Made by a program: the position numbers and the translations under genes
Shown here: one piece after another, positions 1 to 10,770 of the stretch
Numbering within the stretch: the first letter of the stretch is position 1
Layout: the number at the start of each line of letters is the position of its first letter
The notes under the pieces: model-generated
What the model saw: only the letters and a program-made list of their open reading frames with translations
Told to the model about the DNA's origin: nothing
Databases searched by the model: none
DNA from: Sporodiniella umbellata
Taxonomy: Eukaryota > Mucoromycota > Mucoromycetes > Mucorales > Rhizopodaceae
Length of the DNA stretch: 64,000 nt
Assembly (NCBI GenBank): GCA_025677835.1
Contig: JAIXMR010000087.1
Coordinates: forward strand, 1-64,000
Reading direction: 5' to 3'

Positions 1-348
1 AGAGAAACAGAAAGTCGTAGGTGGTCTCTCTCTCTAAGCCCCCTTTTAAGACTAGAGAACAAGCGTTCCCAAAGCCCTGAAGAGAGCAACGATAGATATA
101 GACGTTCCGATAGTGATAGATATAGACGATCTCGTAGTCCTGATAACAGACGATACAAACGATCTCGTAGTCCTGATGATAGACGATACAAACGATCTCG
201 TAGTCCTGATGATAGATACAGTAGACGGTATAAGAGTCCTGAGGAACGTTACAGAAAATCTGACTACAGATCCAAAAGTCCTCGTAGAGACGATCGTTAC
301 AGAAACGATAGATACAGAGATTCAAGAGAAAGGGATTATAGATACTAA
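1..348 (+). CDS. RS-domain (SR-like) protein, C-terminal part
   Basis: The frame is open from the first base to TAA at 346-348, so the 5' end lies outside the window. The translation is almost wholly an arginine/serine/aspartate/tyrosine low-complexity tail. An 11-residue unit (RRYKRSRSPDD-like, 33 bp) is tandemly repeated about three times between 150 and 220, followed by YR/DR dipeptides up to a final DYRY. Such RS domains occur in splicing factors, cyclin L and some cyclophilins, and are normally phosphorylated and nuclear. No folded domain is inside the window, so the exact protein cannot be named. The gene converges on the NT-C2 gene, 127 bp between stop codons. The RS call is firm; family identity is unknown. 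Confidence 0.75.
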   Translation, partial: RETESRRWSLSLSPLLRLENKRSQSPEESNDRYRRSDSDRYRRSRSPDNRRYKRSRSPDDRRYKRSRSPDDRYSRRYKSPEERYRKSDYRSKSPRRDDRYRNDRYRDSRERDYRY

Positions 349-475
349 AGATGTAGATAAACACATACATAAAGAGAATATATATGCAAGAAGTTTGTTT
401 TGCCGTATACATAGATGCATCTTTTATTTATGCCATTGTTTTCATCTGTATGTGTGTGTGTTTTTTTTTTTTTTT

Positions 476-591
476 TCAAACTTCTTGAACCTTGGGTGCA
501 AATAGTGATTCTACTAAATCTACAGGTGAAGGTTCCTCTGTATTATTTTGCATCTTGCAGTATTTTGGCTAATGATAGTAGAGTTAAGAGA

Positions 592-622
<31 letters not shown>

Positions 623-1418
623 TTTTAGGCTGGTTACAAGAGAAATAGCAGATTGCGATTTTTTTAGTACTGGCGGTTCAAGATTGATACTTCTATCTGT
701 TCTTTCACGTACAATCGTGGGTATATCTTTGAATATTTGTTTTCTTGTTACTGGTGGTCTAATAAACAAAGGGATGAATATGTATAGAAGACGGTCTCTG
801 TCTGTTACGTTTGAAACTGAGGGTAATCTTCGGATTTTGTATTCATCCGTAATGTTAACTAATGTTACACATCAAGCGAAAAAAAACAAAGTTGAATATT
901 GAAATTAAAAAAAAATAAAGTAAAAACACGTTTTTCTTACTTTGATGGTTGAATTAAATTTACAATTTTGTAACAAATAACGTTCAGTTACCACGCCCGA
1001 ACCAGCATATTCCGACAAGTTGATATTCAACGAGCCGATCTCTTTGCCTCCCTTTTGATACACTTCCAATTTGAGTTCGTAATTGCTGAGCATTTGTTGT
1101 TTATCAATCACTAGTTTAGTCATTGTGTTGATCGGGTGATTCCAAGAGACCTGATGGTCTTTGATATGCACACTTTTTTTTTTTATTGTTTGCTCAAATC
1201 CTTTTAATAAAAACCGTTCGTCTTTTTATACTCTTCTTTATGCTAGTTTTGCCTCACCTTGGTGTTGAACCAGCTGGATGTGATGCATGTTTTAGTTTCC
1301 AGTTGACATAATAGTAACCGCTCACGAGAGGAACATTGACTAAATCCCTTATAATAATGGCTATTTCGAAATTTATTTTTCGGTTTCTAGATACAAAAAG
1401 TTGACTGAACGGAGACAT
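476..1418 (-). CDS. NT-C2 (EEIG1/EHBP1-type N-terminal C2) domain protein
   Basis: Five exons on the minus strand: 1418-1258, 1172-941, 858-809, 758-638 and 568-476. They give a 218-aa protein with all junctions in phase and GT/AG ends. Hallmarks of the NT-C2 family are visible in order: a VPLVSG turn, YYVNWKL, DHQVSWNH, a YELKLEV strand, LSEYAGSG and RYLLQ...NSTIK. A TPPV segment and a short acidic C-terminal tail (DLVESLF) follow. The family includes animal EEIG1/FAM102 and EHBP1, linked to membrane traffic and lipid contact sites; here the domain makes up most of the protein, with no CH domain. ATG at 1416-1418 begins a natural N-terminus just before the first beta strand. A role at membranes is inferred only from the family. 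Confidence 0.85.
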
Positions 1419-2709
1419 TAATAATAAGGAGAAAGAAAAGGAAAAAAAAAGAAAGAGAATACAGTGAAGCCGGAAAATACTGAGCGCTTTTAAAATTTCA
1501 ATGGTTGGAACTCAAAAGCAATTAGAGTCTTACTAAAAAAAGAAATGAGCAAACTTAAGACATTGATTGGCTGATTCTTATTTTTCATTCAGTGCTTTTA
1601 AAATCACCAGCGACAACCTGAGGGGTCACTGGATCGCACTTAATGAAAGGCTTCAGAAAGAGACTAGAATTTCAAAGTTTGGGTTCGTTATGAAAGATAG
1701 ATCTGTGATGCCCTCTGCTTTCAGTCTTTGAGAAACCTATGGAATGAAAAGGATGTCATAGGGCACTCTTTGGTTGAATACAATGGATTTCATAGTTTCA
1801 AAAACAACTTGACTCACAGAAAAAGAAATACAGTTTCCAAAGTTAGTATTGCTGCTTAACACATTAAAAAAATAACGGAAAAGACGCCATGAAAAAAAAA
1901 AAAAAAACGTTTCTCTTCCTATTGACTGCTACGCTCAGATAAAAGGAAATTCAAAGTCTATACCCTACCAAAAAAAAAAAAAAAAGAAGAGATAGAAACC
2001 GGTCTATGGCATGGAAATAACAATAAAAAGAAAGAGTCTCTACTCGAGTTATTTGCAATAGGTTGGTTTCATTAAAAAAGAAGAGAGAGAGAGAGATACT
2101 AGGAAAGAAGAGGAGACCTTGGACGCTTTGTCAGTCCCTAGGATGCCTTTTGTGGATTTCAGTTGCACTGAAGAACAGTAAGGTTGCCTAGACATTTGAA
2201 CGATGGAGAGTCGGGTTGTTCAAGACGATAGGAACGAGACAAAGGATAAAACAAGGTAAATGTATATTGGGTTGAATGATTGTGTTTGATAGAAAATCAT
2301 GACTGAAAATCAATACGATATGCTTTGCTGTTAAGCAACTGCCCCCTTCTCTCACTTGAGGATCATAAAGAATTTTATTTCTGGTTAAACTTTGGTCCGT
2401 CCAATCCTAAGCACGCTGCTGTTTTGAGTGGCCCTTTCTTATTTTGGTCTCCATAGACTCAGATGTTTCATTTGCATAATATAAGAAATGAGCCCTTTTT
2501 CTTTAAGGTTTTTTTTTTATATTGTTTTGCTTTCTTTTTTGAATTGAACCAGAGAATATGTCAAATCGCTATAATATTTTAGTTGAGCAAAGTAAAAATA
2601 ACAGATCCAAATACATACACATATATATATATATATATATATATATGTGTATGTGTGCATTTCTAGAAAGAAAAATAACTTTCTTTTTCTTTTCCTTTCT
2701 TTAACCCAA
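1419..2709. other. Intergenic, divergent promoter region
   Basis: About 1.3 kb between two divergent genes with no convincing coding region. It holds many A- and T-runs, a GA-rich stretch near 2077-2100 and a (TA)n microsatellite at about 2621-2645. A short open frame at about 2203-2256 ends in a donor-like GTAAAT, which could be a 5' UTR exon of the transporter, but I cannot show this. Confidence 0.5.
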
Positions 2710-2991
2710 ATGACTGTAGACAATGAGCTATCTGAGAACGAGTTGGCAGAGAAACGATTGATTAGGAAATTGGATACAAGACTTTTACCGTTTTTAAGCT
2801 TCATGTATTTGTTTTCTTCGTTGGATAGATCGAGTCTGGGTAAGGTTTTTTTTTTTTTTTTTGAGTCTTGCTTAACAAGGACTTTTATTTTGGGGATTTA
2901 AAGGAAATGCTGTATTGGATAATTTTGAAGAGGACGTAGGCATTACACCTGATCAGTTTAATACTTGTGTCACGATTTTCTATGTAAGTTT

Positions 2992-3022
<31 letters not shown>

Positions 3023-4588
3023 GGTTATTATTGGCTGACTCTCGATGTGTGTAGGCTGGATTTTTGTTATTCCAGATTCCCAGTAATATCTTGTTAAAAA
3101 AATTCACCGCCAAAAGATGGTTACCTTTCCTGATGTTTCTCTGGGGATCTATTGCCTGCTTACATGCCACGGTTCATGGGTATGCTAGATTACTGGTGCT
3201 TCGGTTTTTTTTGGGGTTTTTTGAGGCAGGCTTTTTTCCTGGTGTGATCTATTTCTTGACCTTGTTTTACAAAAAGAATGAAATGGTAAAGCAAACACTC
3301 TGTTGATGCATTTTTCTGAAAACAACAACAACGTATTTCTATGGATAGGCTACCCGCATTGCTCTTTTTTGGGGCTCTACCGTGGCTGCTCATGCATTTG
3401 GTATAGTGACAAGTGTCTTTGAAACTTTATTAAACACCTTTTGATCTCTAAGCGGGCGTTTTGGCTTATGGTATCTTACAGATGAGAGGATCAGGTGGTA
3501 TGACGGGTTGGCAATGGTTATTTCTGATTGAAGGTATACCCACGGTATTGGTGAGCATCATTGCCTAGTAAGTAGATCTCTCGATAGATCTCTCGATAGA
3601 ACTTCTCATATATATATAAAGCTTCTATTTGCCAGCTTCTCCCTCCACATGGTTTATGTTGACTACTGAAGAAAAGATCTTGTCAGTCTCTAGATTAGAT
3701 AGTCAACATGTTCATATCACTTTGGCAGACATGAACCTATCCAACCGACAACAGGCCATGAAAGCTTTGACAGATTGGAAGGTTTGGCTGTATATGCTGA
3801 TGTTTTTTTGTGGTAGTGTACCTAATACCAGCGTTTCAAAGCAAGTACACCCATATATACCTGGCTAGACGGCTCATTTTTTTTTTTTTTTAGTTTTTTA
3901 CCAACGATTGTTCGAGACATGGGCTATGCTAATAAACTATCAGCCAATCTGATGTCAGCACCTCCTTATCTCTGTGCTGTGGTGACCGTAAGCGACTGAA
4001 GACACAGCTAACCACTGATGGATTTTCTTTTTTAGATGGTGGCTGTGGCTTATTCTTCCGATCAAAGAAAAGACCGGGCGTATCATGCGATCTGTGGCGC
4101 GCTGATCTGCTTGGCAGGGTATGTGATTCTGGTAAGCTGTATCCAACGCCCGGAGCTCTATACGGGAGCGTGTATTGCCGTCGCAGGGATTTTTATGATC
4201 AATCCCATTGTCAATGCCTGGTTGACCAGCAATATTGCTCCAGACATGAAAAAAAGCGTAGCCACCGCGATGGCTGTCTCAGCCAACAATGCAGCCGGTC
4301 TGGTGGGATCCAACATTTATCGAAAATCAGATGCACCCAGATATAGTAAGTCAAGAGGGAGATGGGTTCATTCTTTTCATTTTTTTTTTTTTTTTTTTTT
4401 CATTGTCTATAGTTCGTGGTCATAGCCTCAATCTGGTGTTTATCAGTCTTTTTGTTCTTTTGGCTCTTCTTCAACGTTATTTATTAGCAAGAGAAAACCA
4501 AAAGAAACTAAAGAAACAGCTGGCGTTAGAAGGAGCGGATGAAGAAAGCATGGGGGATGAAGCTTTGACGTTTGAATATGGTCTTTGA
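2710..4588 (+). CDS. MFS transporter, anion:cation symporter (Dal5/allantoate permease-like)
   Basis: Nine exons (2710-2839, 2904-2983, 3055-3285, 3349-3400, 3453-3567, 3622-3840, 3894-3987, 4036-4345, 4413-4588) encode 468 aa. The N-terminus (EKRLIRKLDTRLLPF) and the SSLDRSSLGNA, IPSNILLKK, GFFEAGFFPGVIYFL, GWQWLFLIEG and FLPTIVRDMGY segments are typical of the fungal ACS family, whose members carry allantoate, nicotinate, biotin, pantothenate and similar anions with protons. About twelve hydrophobic segments are expected; it acts at the plasma membrane. The substrate cannot be told from sequence. The sixth intron (3841-3893) begins with GC instead of GT; only this donor restores the conserved NFLPTIV reading. 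Introns carry long T-runs before the acceptor. Its stop is 20 bp from that of the convergent membrane protein gene. Confidence 0.92.
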
Positions 4589-4608
4589 TGAAGCGATTTT
4601 TATAAAGA

Positions 4609-5700
4609 TTAATAAGGGGGGGTATTTTGAAAATAATGATGAATTCTAGGATCCGTATAGTTTTTTTGCGAGGCACGACGTGGTGCTTCTTGCTGTGGGG
4701 TCATACAGTAAGAGGTGTTTCGGGTGGGTGTTTTCTGAGGGGGAAGTGGATAACGTGGCTGCCAATCTGGACGGCGTTGGGGTGGAGGCAAAGAAGGCTT
4801 GGGCAGCCACGGTTTCTCCAATAGCTTTTCATTAGGAGCTGAGAAGGCACGTAGGGTTTCCGGGCGTCTTTTGATCCTGAAGGTGGGTTCGGGCCTTGAA
4901 CGCGCCACGGTGTCCCGATTAGATTTTGAACCCCAGGCAGCGGCCGAGATCCAAAAGACGAGAGCAAAGAATAAGCTGACGATGGCCACGGCTAGCAAGA
5001 CGACCTCGGTCTGTACCTTATGACGGGCACAGTAGACATCATTGGATGTGCTGGCACAAGTCGCCTTGATCCATTGAAAGTACTGGTGATAGGAATAGCC
5101 AAAACAGAGAGAGAGCAAAAAGGCAGTGATTCCAATCAGTCCCACAGTCCAGCGACGGTAGAGGTAAATACCCCGCTTGTTGGTATAGAGTCCGAGCAAT
5201 AACGCCAGCACGCCCATGATCGTGGCGAGAATCAAAGGCACACTACGGCCTAGGGAGGTGGTTTGACTGACAGGAGCCAATGCATTGTGGGTGGTGGCGG
5301 CTATTTGCAGAATGGTAGAAACATCTAAAAAAAAAAGAAAAAAAAAAAACAGGGTAAGAATGATACCATATTTATGTCATTGACTCTAACCTGGTTGGTA
5401 TTTCAGACTGGTGGGTGTACATGAGCAGTTGTGAGGATAGATGTAGCAGTGTTTCCATAGTCCAAATGAAACAGAGTCAGGCGTGGTAATATTACTGGAG
5501 ATATTCCGGTACATATACACCTGATGAAGCGATAGGCTGCTTTTAAACCCACAATCTGTCACTCCATCGTTCGTTTCTAACCAACTACCCAATCCAATCA
5601 TCACACACGCTACCAGCAAAGCTCCCATCCGAATCGTAGGCAGCACCACATATTCAATAAAAGGACTGTTATGGCTTGTGGCTTCTTTTCTCATCGCCAT
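4609..5700 (-). CDS. Four-TM membrane protein, SUR7/PalI/claudin-like
   Basis: Two exons (5700-5391 and 5324-4609) give 341 aa. An N-terminal TM segment (MGALLVACVMIGLG) is followed by an extracellular-type loop with a tryptophan, a GLWKHC motif and further cysteines, then three more hydrophobic segments (LILATIMGVLALLLG, GLIGITAFLLSLCFG, VVLLAVAIVSLFFALVF). A long proline/arginine-rich cytosolic tail ends the protein. The W...GLW...C...C pattern is that of the claudin/PMP22 fold, which fungal SUR7 (eisosome) and PalI/Rim9 (ambient pH sensing) also show. Which of these it is cannot be decided. I chose ATG at 5698-5700; the frame is open slightly further upstream but has no earlier ATG. Confidence 0.7.
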
Positions 5701-6018
5701 TCTCTTTTCATTCAATCCTCTAAAATAAAAAGGGAAAAAAGAGAAAAAAAAAGAAAAAGAAAGACCCTTTCTTTTCTTTTACTTTTTTATATATATTTTT
5801 ATATTTTCAAAAAAAAAAAGTAACACAAATTGAAATCAAACAAGGAACAAAAGAAAGGGCAAGGAAAAATAGATAAAAACAGGGTAATTTTTTTTCTTTT
5901 TATTTATTTCTTTTTTTTTTTTTTGATTTCTTTTCAGTCTTTTTCTGTCTCCTTTTTTTGATGTAGTGCGTTTCTCTTTTCCCTTGGTGAGCGATCCTTT
6001 CCAGTGTCACACAAAGAT

Positions 6019-6581
6019 TTATTGTTTCCCCGGGCCTCGAAAGAATCTTTTGAAGGAAAATCGTTTGTGATTGTGTTGCTTGGGTGGAACACCCATCATA
6101 TGAGAGAATTCGATAAAGTTGACTGCACCGTCTTGGTCTGCGTCAACGTCTTGAATCATACCCTTGGCTTCTTCCAGAGTGATGGTGTCGCCCAATGTGT
6201 CCATGGTGGCCTTGAGTTCGCTGGAATCGATTAGACCATCGCCATTGGCATCGAAGGTGTCAAAAGCCTGCTGAAGTTCTTGTTGTTTTTGAGTGGTGCG
6301 ATGAGGATCGGAAAAAGTAGGTCGCATGAGCTGAGCAAACTGCTCAAAGTCTAGACCTTCTTCCGCCGTCACTCTCTGCTCGGTCAGTTTAAGCACCCTT
6401 TTTTTGAGAACTGGCTTACATTGGAACATTGAACATGGCAAGAATTCAAAAGTGCCTCGAGTTCTTTGTTGGTGATGAATCCGTCATGGTCCTTGTCAAA
6501 ACTATCAAATAACGCTCTTAACTCATCCTTTTTCTTGCTTCCCAAGAAATGAGAACCAAGACTTAACCGTTTAAAGTCCAT
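6019..6581 (-). CDS. Calmodulin-like EF-hand protein
   Basis: Exon 1 is 6581-6420. Exon 2 probably starts at 6375, after a 44-nt GTAAGC...CAG intron, and ends at 6019, giving about 172 aa. Three EF-hand loops are canonical: DKDHDGFITNKE in exon 1, then DANGDGLIDSSE and DADQDGAVNFIE in exon 2. The region where the second hand should be (around EGLDFEQFAQLM) lacks the acidic ligands and is shortened. A basic, aromatic tail (RFSFKRFF) follows the last hand and could bind membrane or an effector. Calcium sensing is inferred from the loops. The splice junction is the weak point: other reading phases are possible at 6375-6430. The 5' flank carries an A-run and a (GA)n tract. Confidence 0.78.
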
Positions 6582-6615
6582 AATGAAAAAAAAAAAAAAA
6601 AAAAAAATAGCAAGA

Positions 6616-6653
<38 letters not shown>

Positions 6654-6843
6654 CACATGATTTATTTCCGAATCCGTCAGGGAACTTATTTTTAGACAGG
6701 TAGCTTTTAGTTTGTTTCAATCGAAAGCCCCCCCCCCTTGTATCGTACATTGTGTGTGTGTTTTTTTAAAAGAAGTTTCTATAATGAAAATGGTGGGTGA
6801 AATGAGATATTAAAGTGTGTGCATGTGGGTGGGTGGGTGGTGA

Positions 6844-8059
6844 TTAGTGTTGGCTTTTGATACTGGACAGTTCATGTTCATTTTTATCCATGCCTAACAA
6901 AGAGTCTGCAGGTGATATCTTTCTCTTTTTTTCATTCAGCTGCACCTTGCTGTACCAAGCGCCTCCCAACAAGGTAAACAGAATACCCAGTCCATTCAAA
7001 AAGGTGATGCTTAGGTCGAAAATGACCACGGACAATACAATCGACAGCACTTGTTTTACGTTACCTAAAAAAAACAGCGTCAGCCTAGGGCATGGTAGAG
7101 AGCCTCTTACCAGCCACGGTCATGGTCAAGGCGGATGTTTTCTTGTTGGCGGTGAAGCTGACGACGTTCAAGAAGAAAGCAATCACCCCATTCAACAGCA
7201 GGGCACAGAACACGGTGAAATCCAACCGGTTCGTCCAGTAGACTTTCACCGCCTCCATCTCTCCTGTCAGATAACTATAGATCATTGTCTGAATAAAGGC
7301 CAGAGGGGACATGCGTAGCAAGAGGTCCAGCGGGTGGAGCTTCAGCCGGCCCACTTGAACCCGGTTGGTGACTACCGTCTTGACCGCCGCCAGAACAGTG
7401 CCTAGCACGGTCAAGAAGAATCCCATGGCAGTGTAGTTGTAGTCTCCAAAAGTCGCAAAAGCAACGCCTGCAATCACCTTTGATCATTGTCAATAAACCA
7501 TCCTGCACGGTACGACTACTTACGGGTATTAAGGAAATATAGGTCATGTTCGAATAGCTCTTTTTCAGTAGCAGGACATTCAACATCACTGTAAAAACAG
7601 GTGTCATCGCACGGACAACTTGATGAAACTAGTAAACAGGTTAGGTTTTCTCCCTTTTGCTTGTTGCCTTACAGGAACAGTCACTAGGTTTCTAACCCAC
7701 CACAGAGAGGGCTTAGTTTCTCTCTCTCTTTTTTTTTTTTTTTTTTAAAAAAAAATTGGCACTTACAACGAGACGTTACTGATAGCAATATTAATGGTGT
7801 ACAACACAGAAAACATCAACATCACAATATTCTCTCTTTCGCCCAGCTGGGAAGGCTTAAAGATCCCCATTTTCCAAAACAGAGAGGAACCGATGGTACC
7901 ACACAGCGTATGGATGGCTGTCAACGTCCAAGGGAAAGGAAATTGAAACATGGCCATAATCACCTTGTTGTATATCGTCAAGCCTAGGTTCAAAAAAAAG
8001 TAGAGACTAAGCCAAACCAAAGACGATTCTAAGCAGCTGGCCTTATTGAGAATTGCCAT
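6844..8059 (-). CDS. TPT-family (SLC35-like) nucleotide-sugar or triose-phosphate translocator
   Basis: Five exons (8059-7767, 7691-7673, 7628-7524, 7477-7111, 7064-6844) encode 334 aa with about ten hydrophobic segments. Family signatures include LGLTIYNKVIM near the N-terminus, VPFHQVVRAMTPVFT, GDYNYTAMGF, AAVKTVVTNR and NGLGILFTLLGGAWYSK. These mark the fungal triose-phosphate-translocator branch of the drug/metabolite transporter superfamily, normally in Golgi or ER membranes. Substrate cannot be read from sequence. Exon 2 is only 19 nt (encoding NLVTVP with its flanking base) but is needed to keep the conserved stretch in frame. A lysine-rich cytosolic tail follows the last TM. Confidence 0.9.
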
Positions 8060-8419
8060 CTTGGTTAATAGAAGCAGTAATAAACGATAATAATAGTAGC
8101 AAAAAAAAAAAAAACAGGAGAAAAAAGGAGAGACAGAAACAGAGAGAGAGAGAGAGAGAGAGATAGAGAGAGTTCTTGTTTTTGCACTAACGTGATTCGG
8201 TAATTAAATAAAAATTGGGAGTTTTTTTTTTATTATTTTTATTATTATTATTATTACTATTATTATTATTTATTGATTAAGAAAAAAAAGCCAAGCCTAA
8301 ATAAATAAAAAGACGATAGCCATCGACAGCTGTGCCTAACACACAGTGCACTCATCAGGCTTAGAAGAACCACAGGAAGCCGGTAGGGAGAAAAAAGCTG
8401 TGTTGGAGAGAACCTTGTC
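8060..8419. other. Intergenic 5' flank of the TPT transporter
   Basis: AT-rich spacer with an A-run near 8101-8114, a (GA)n stretch at about 8136-8170 and an (ATT)n-like stretch near 8230-8275. No coding evidence. These simple repeats sit where the promoter of the minus-strand transporter should be. Confidence 0.4.
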
Positions 8420-8623
8420 CTAAGCAACGTGATCCACCACCCCTTTCACGTTTTCTACTGACTTTGATTGGCCCCAAATGCTCTGACCGACCCTTCCATT
8501 CTGTAGTACAACGCCAAACAGTTGAACTGCCGACTTTGGCTTGACAAAACTTCCGTCAAGAATGTCCCTTGTCGGAGAGAAAGGGTCTTGGATAGACACA
8601 TCTTCAGGTCTCTTTTTTTCTTT
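8420..8623 (-). CDS. Possible terminal exon or gene remnant, unknown
   Basis: A 67-codon open stretch on the minus strand, preceded by an acceptor-like TTGTTGCAG and ended by TAG at 8422-8420. Its GC content and amino-acid mix (for example SPTRDILDGSFVKPK and QNGRVGQSIWG) look like coding DNA and unlike the AT-rich spacer around it. I recognise no family. No convincing upstream exon with an ATG was found between here and 8900, so it may be the last exon of a small gene or a relic. A 12-bp direct repeat (GGGAGCTTTG-type) lies just upstream near 8695-8720. Confidence 0.3.
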   Translation of the reverse strand, partial: KEKKRPEDVSIQDPFSPTRDILDGSFVKPKSAVQLFGVVLQNGRVGQSIWGQSKSVENVKGVVDHVA

Positions 8624-8824
8624 CTGCAACAAGCATACCCAAAGGAACAGCATGCTATGAAAATAGTCTCTTTAAATAAACAAAAACAAACCAAAGCTCC
8701 CCTGCAAAGCTCCCCTGAACAGTGGCAATAAGCTTGTCCGATCGTGCAAGTCAATGTTGGACCGAGCGCAAGACTTGACCAACAACGATCGGCACATCAC
8801 CTAACGCGTGCGTTGGTGCGGTCC

Positions 8825-8860
8825 AAGGCTGTAGGTAGGTCTAAGGCTGTAGGTAGGTCT
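8825..8860. repeat. 18-bp tandem direct repeat, two copies
   Basis: AAGGCTGTAGGTAGGTCT occurs twice head-to-tail (8825-8842 and 8843-8860), about 220 bp upstream of the next gene's start. It could be a duplicated regulatory site; nothing else supports that. Confidence 0.6.
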
Positions 8861-9076
8861 GCGATAAAAAAAAAAAAAAAAAAATCCGGCCAATAGGATC
8901 CGTGTTGACGAGACAACGTCCAAAGAAAGAGAGAGAGAAAGAGGAGGGGGTCGGGTAATGGATAGACCGTTCAAGATCTCTCAGGGTGTTATGAGTAGAA
9001 TTCAGCAATTTTCATAATTTTCATACTTTTTCTTTTTTTGTTTTTTTTGTTTTTTTTTATTAGGAGTGCATAGGCT

Positions 9077-10711
9077 ATGAGCAAGACCACGATAAAAGAA
9101 AGATTAGAATCTACAAAAGAATCGCTGCCCTATAGCGTTTTTTCTCGTTCGCAGCAAATTACTTTGGTCGTCATCACTGCTTTTACAGCCATGCTCTCCC
9201 CATTGACAGCCAATATCTATCTACCGGCACTCAATCGTATCGAACAGGTGAGATCGATACCCCAAAGCGAGCTCTAAACCCCTCGGTTGTGACTAGGACC
9301 TGAAAATCTCTACAGAACATGTCAATCTCACAGTGACTGTGTACATGATCTTTCAAGCGATATCGCCCGCTTTCTGGGCCCCATTGGCCGATAGTATAGG
9401 CCGACGGCCTGTGTTGTTGAGTACACTGGTTGTGTACTGTGCTGCTTGTGTCGGTCTGGGATTGACCCCGAATTACGTTTGTTTGCTGGTACTTCGGATG
9501 GTCCAGGCTTTTGGTTCGAGTTCGGTGATTGCGGTAGGTGCAGGTGTGATTGGCGACATTGCAGACTCTCAAAAGTAAGGAGCCAAGGGTGGGCTAGACT
9601 GCTAAAAATGTTCTTTGTTTTAGACGTGGATCCTATTTTGGCGTGTATTCGATCGGTCAGTTGTCAGGGCCGGTGTATGGACCTGTGATTGGCGGGGTGA
9701 TTTCAGAGAAACTAGGGTGGCGATGGATCTTTTGGATCCTGTTGATCCTCGGTGCATCCTCTTTGCTTCTCGTCGGCTTCTTTTCCCCCGAGACCCTACG
9801 TTCTTTGGTAGGTAACGGCTCAGGCTATGCAAACCCTACACCCTGGCAATGGATCAAACACGGTCGGAACATCCCCGCACGCCAGCCTAGAGCCCCTTGG
9901 CTATTCTGGGCTCCTTTTCGATGTCTGCTGGCAGTCGACGTACTGATTCTCTTGCTCTACAACGGAATTCATTACGCTGGATACTACGCTTATCTCTCAT
10001 CTACCACAAAGCAATTCAGTATTCACTTTCCTTACCTCTCCGAGCTTCAGATCGGCATCTGCTTTCTATCTCAAGGCGTCGGCACCATCCTGGGCTCTTT
10101 TGTTCGAGGACGCGTCTTGGATCGTGATTACCGTGCGATCCGTCGCTGGGTAGAAGCCCAACCTGAGCCTCAGATCCCTTTTCCCCTGCTTCGTGCTAGG
10201 TTTCGATCCCTCTGGCCCAACTTTCTCGCCGCTCAGATCACCACGTTGTTCTATGGCTGGGCTCTTTTCTGGGGTGCGCCTCTACCTGCCGTGTTGGCGC
10301 TTCAATTTCTGGGTGAGATCATAAAAACAAACACAGCTTGGGCTCATCCCTTTTCTTCTAGTTGGCTTTGGCTGTAGCGCCATCATGACCACCACCCAGA
10401 CCCTCTTGATCGATCTCTATCCAGCCAAAGGTGCTTCGGTGACTGCTTCCAATAACCTCGTCCGGTGCATCCTAGGGTAAATACACACTGACGCTCACTA
10501 GCCCACTCATCCTCTCTAAACAATAAAAAAAAAAAGCGCCATTGTCACCATCTGTATTGATCCAGGTATTCAAGGCGTCGGCGTAGGCTGGATGTTTACC
10601 ATCCTTGGACTTCTCATGATCCTGTCCAATATGGCAATTCCTATTCTTTTTAAATATGGTCCAGAATGGATCCATCGACGTTCGTTGGATGCTCAAAATA
10701 ATAACAAATAA
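9077..10711 (+). CDS. MFS multidrug:proton antiporter (DHA1-like, 12 TM)
   Basis: Five exons (9077-9247, 9297-9574, 9624-10312, 10362-10476, 10537-10711) encode 475 aa. The ANIYLPAL motif in TM1, the WAPLADSIGRRPVL A-loop (GxxxDxxGRR type), LRMVQAFGSS in TM4 and GPVYGPVIGGVISEKLGWRWIFW in the TM5 region match fungal DHA1 exporters such as Qdr/Aqr/Flr proteins. A long central cytosolic loop and six more hydrophobic segments follow. The expected role is export of small toxic molecules or metabolites from the plasma membrane. The substrate is unknown and the family is large, so no symbol is given. Its stop lies 59 bp from that of the convergent EI24 gene. Confidence 0.92.
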
Positions 10712-10770
10712 CAAATAAATCGATTGACCAACCCGTTGTTTGTTTTCTTTCTTTTTTCTTTTTTTTTTTT

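Noticed and set aside
591..902. Plus-strand ORF opposite the NT-C2 gene
   Set aside because: It is antisense to exons 3-5 of the NT-C2 gene and its start lies in a (GT)n tract.
8825..8860. CRISPR-like repeat
   Set aside because: Only two abutting copies with no spacers, and the DNA is eukaryotic.
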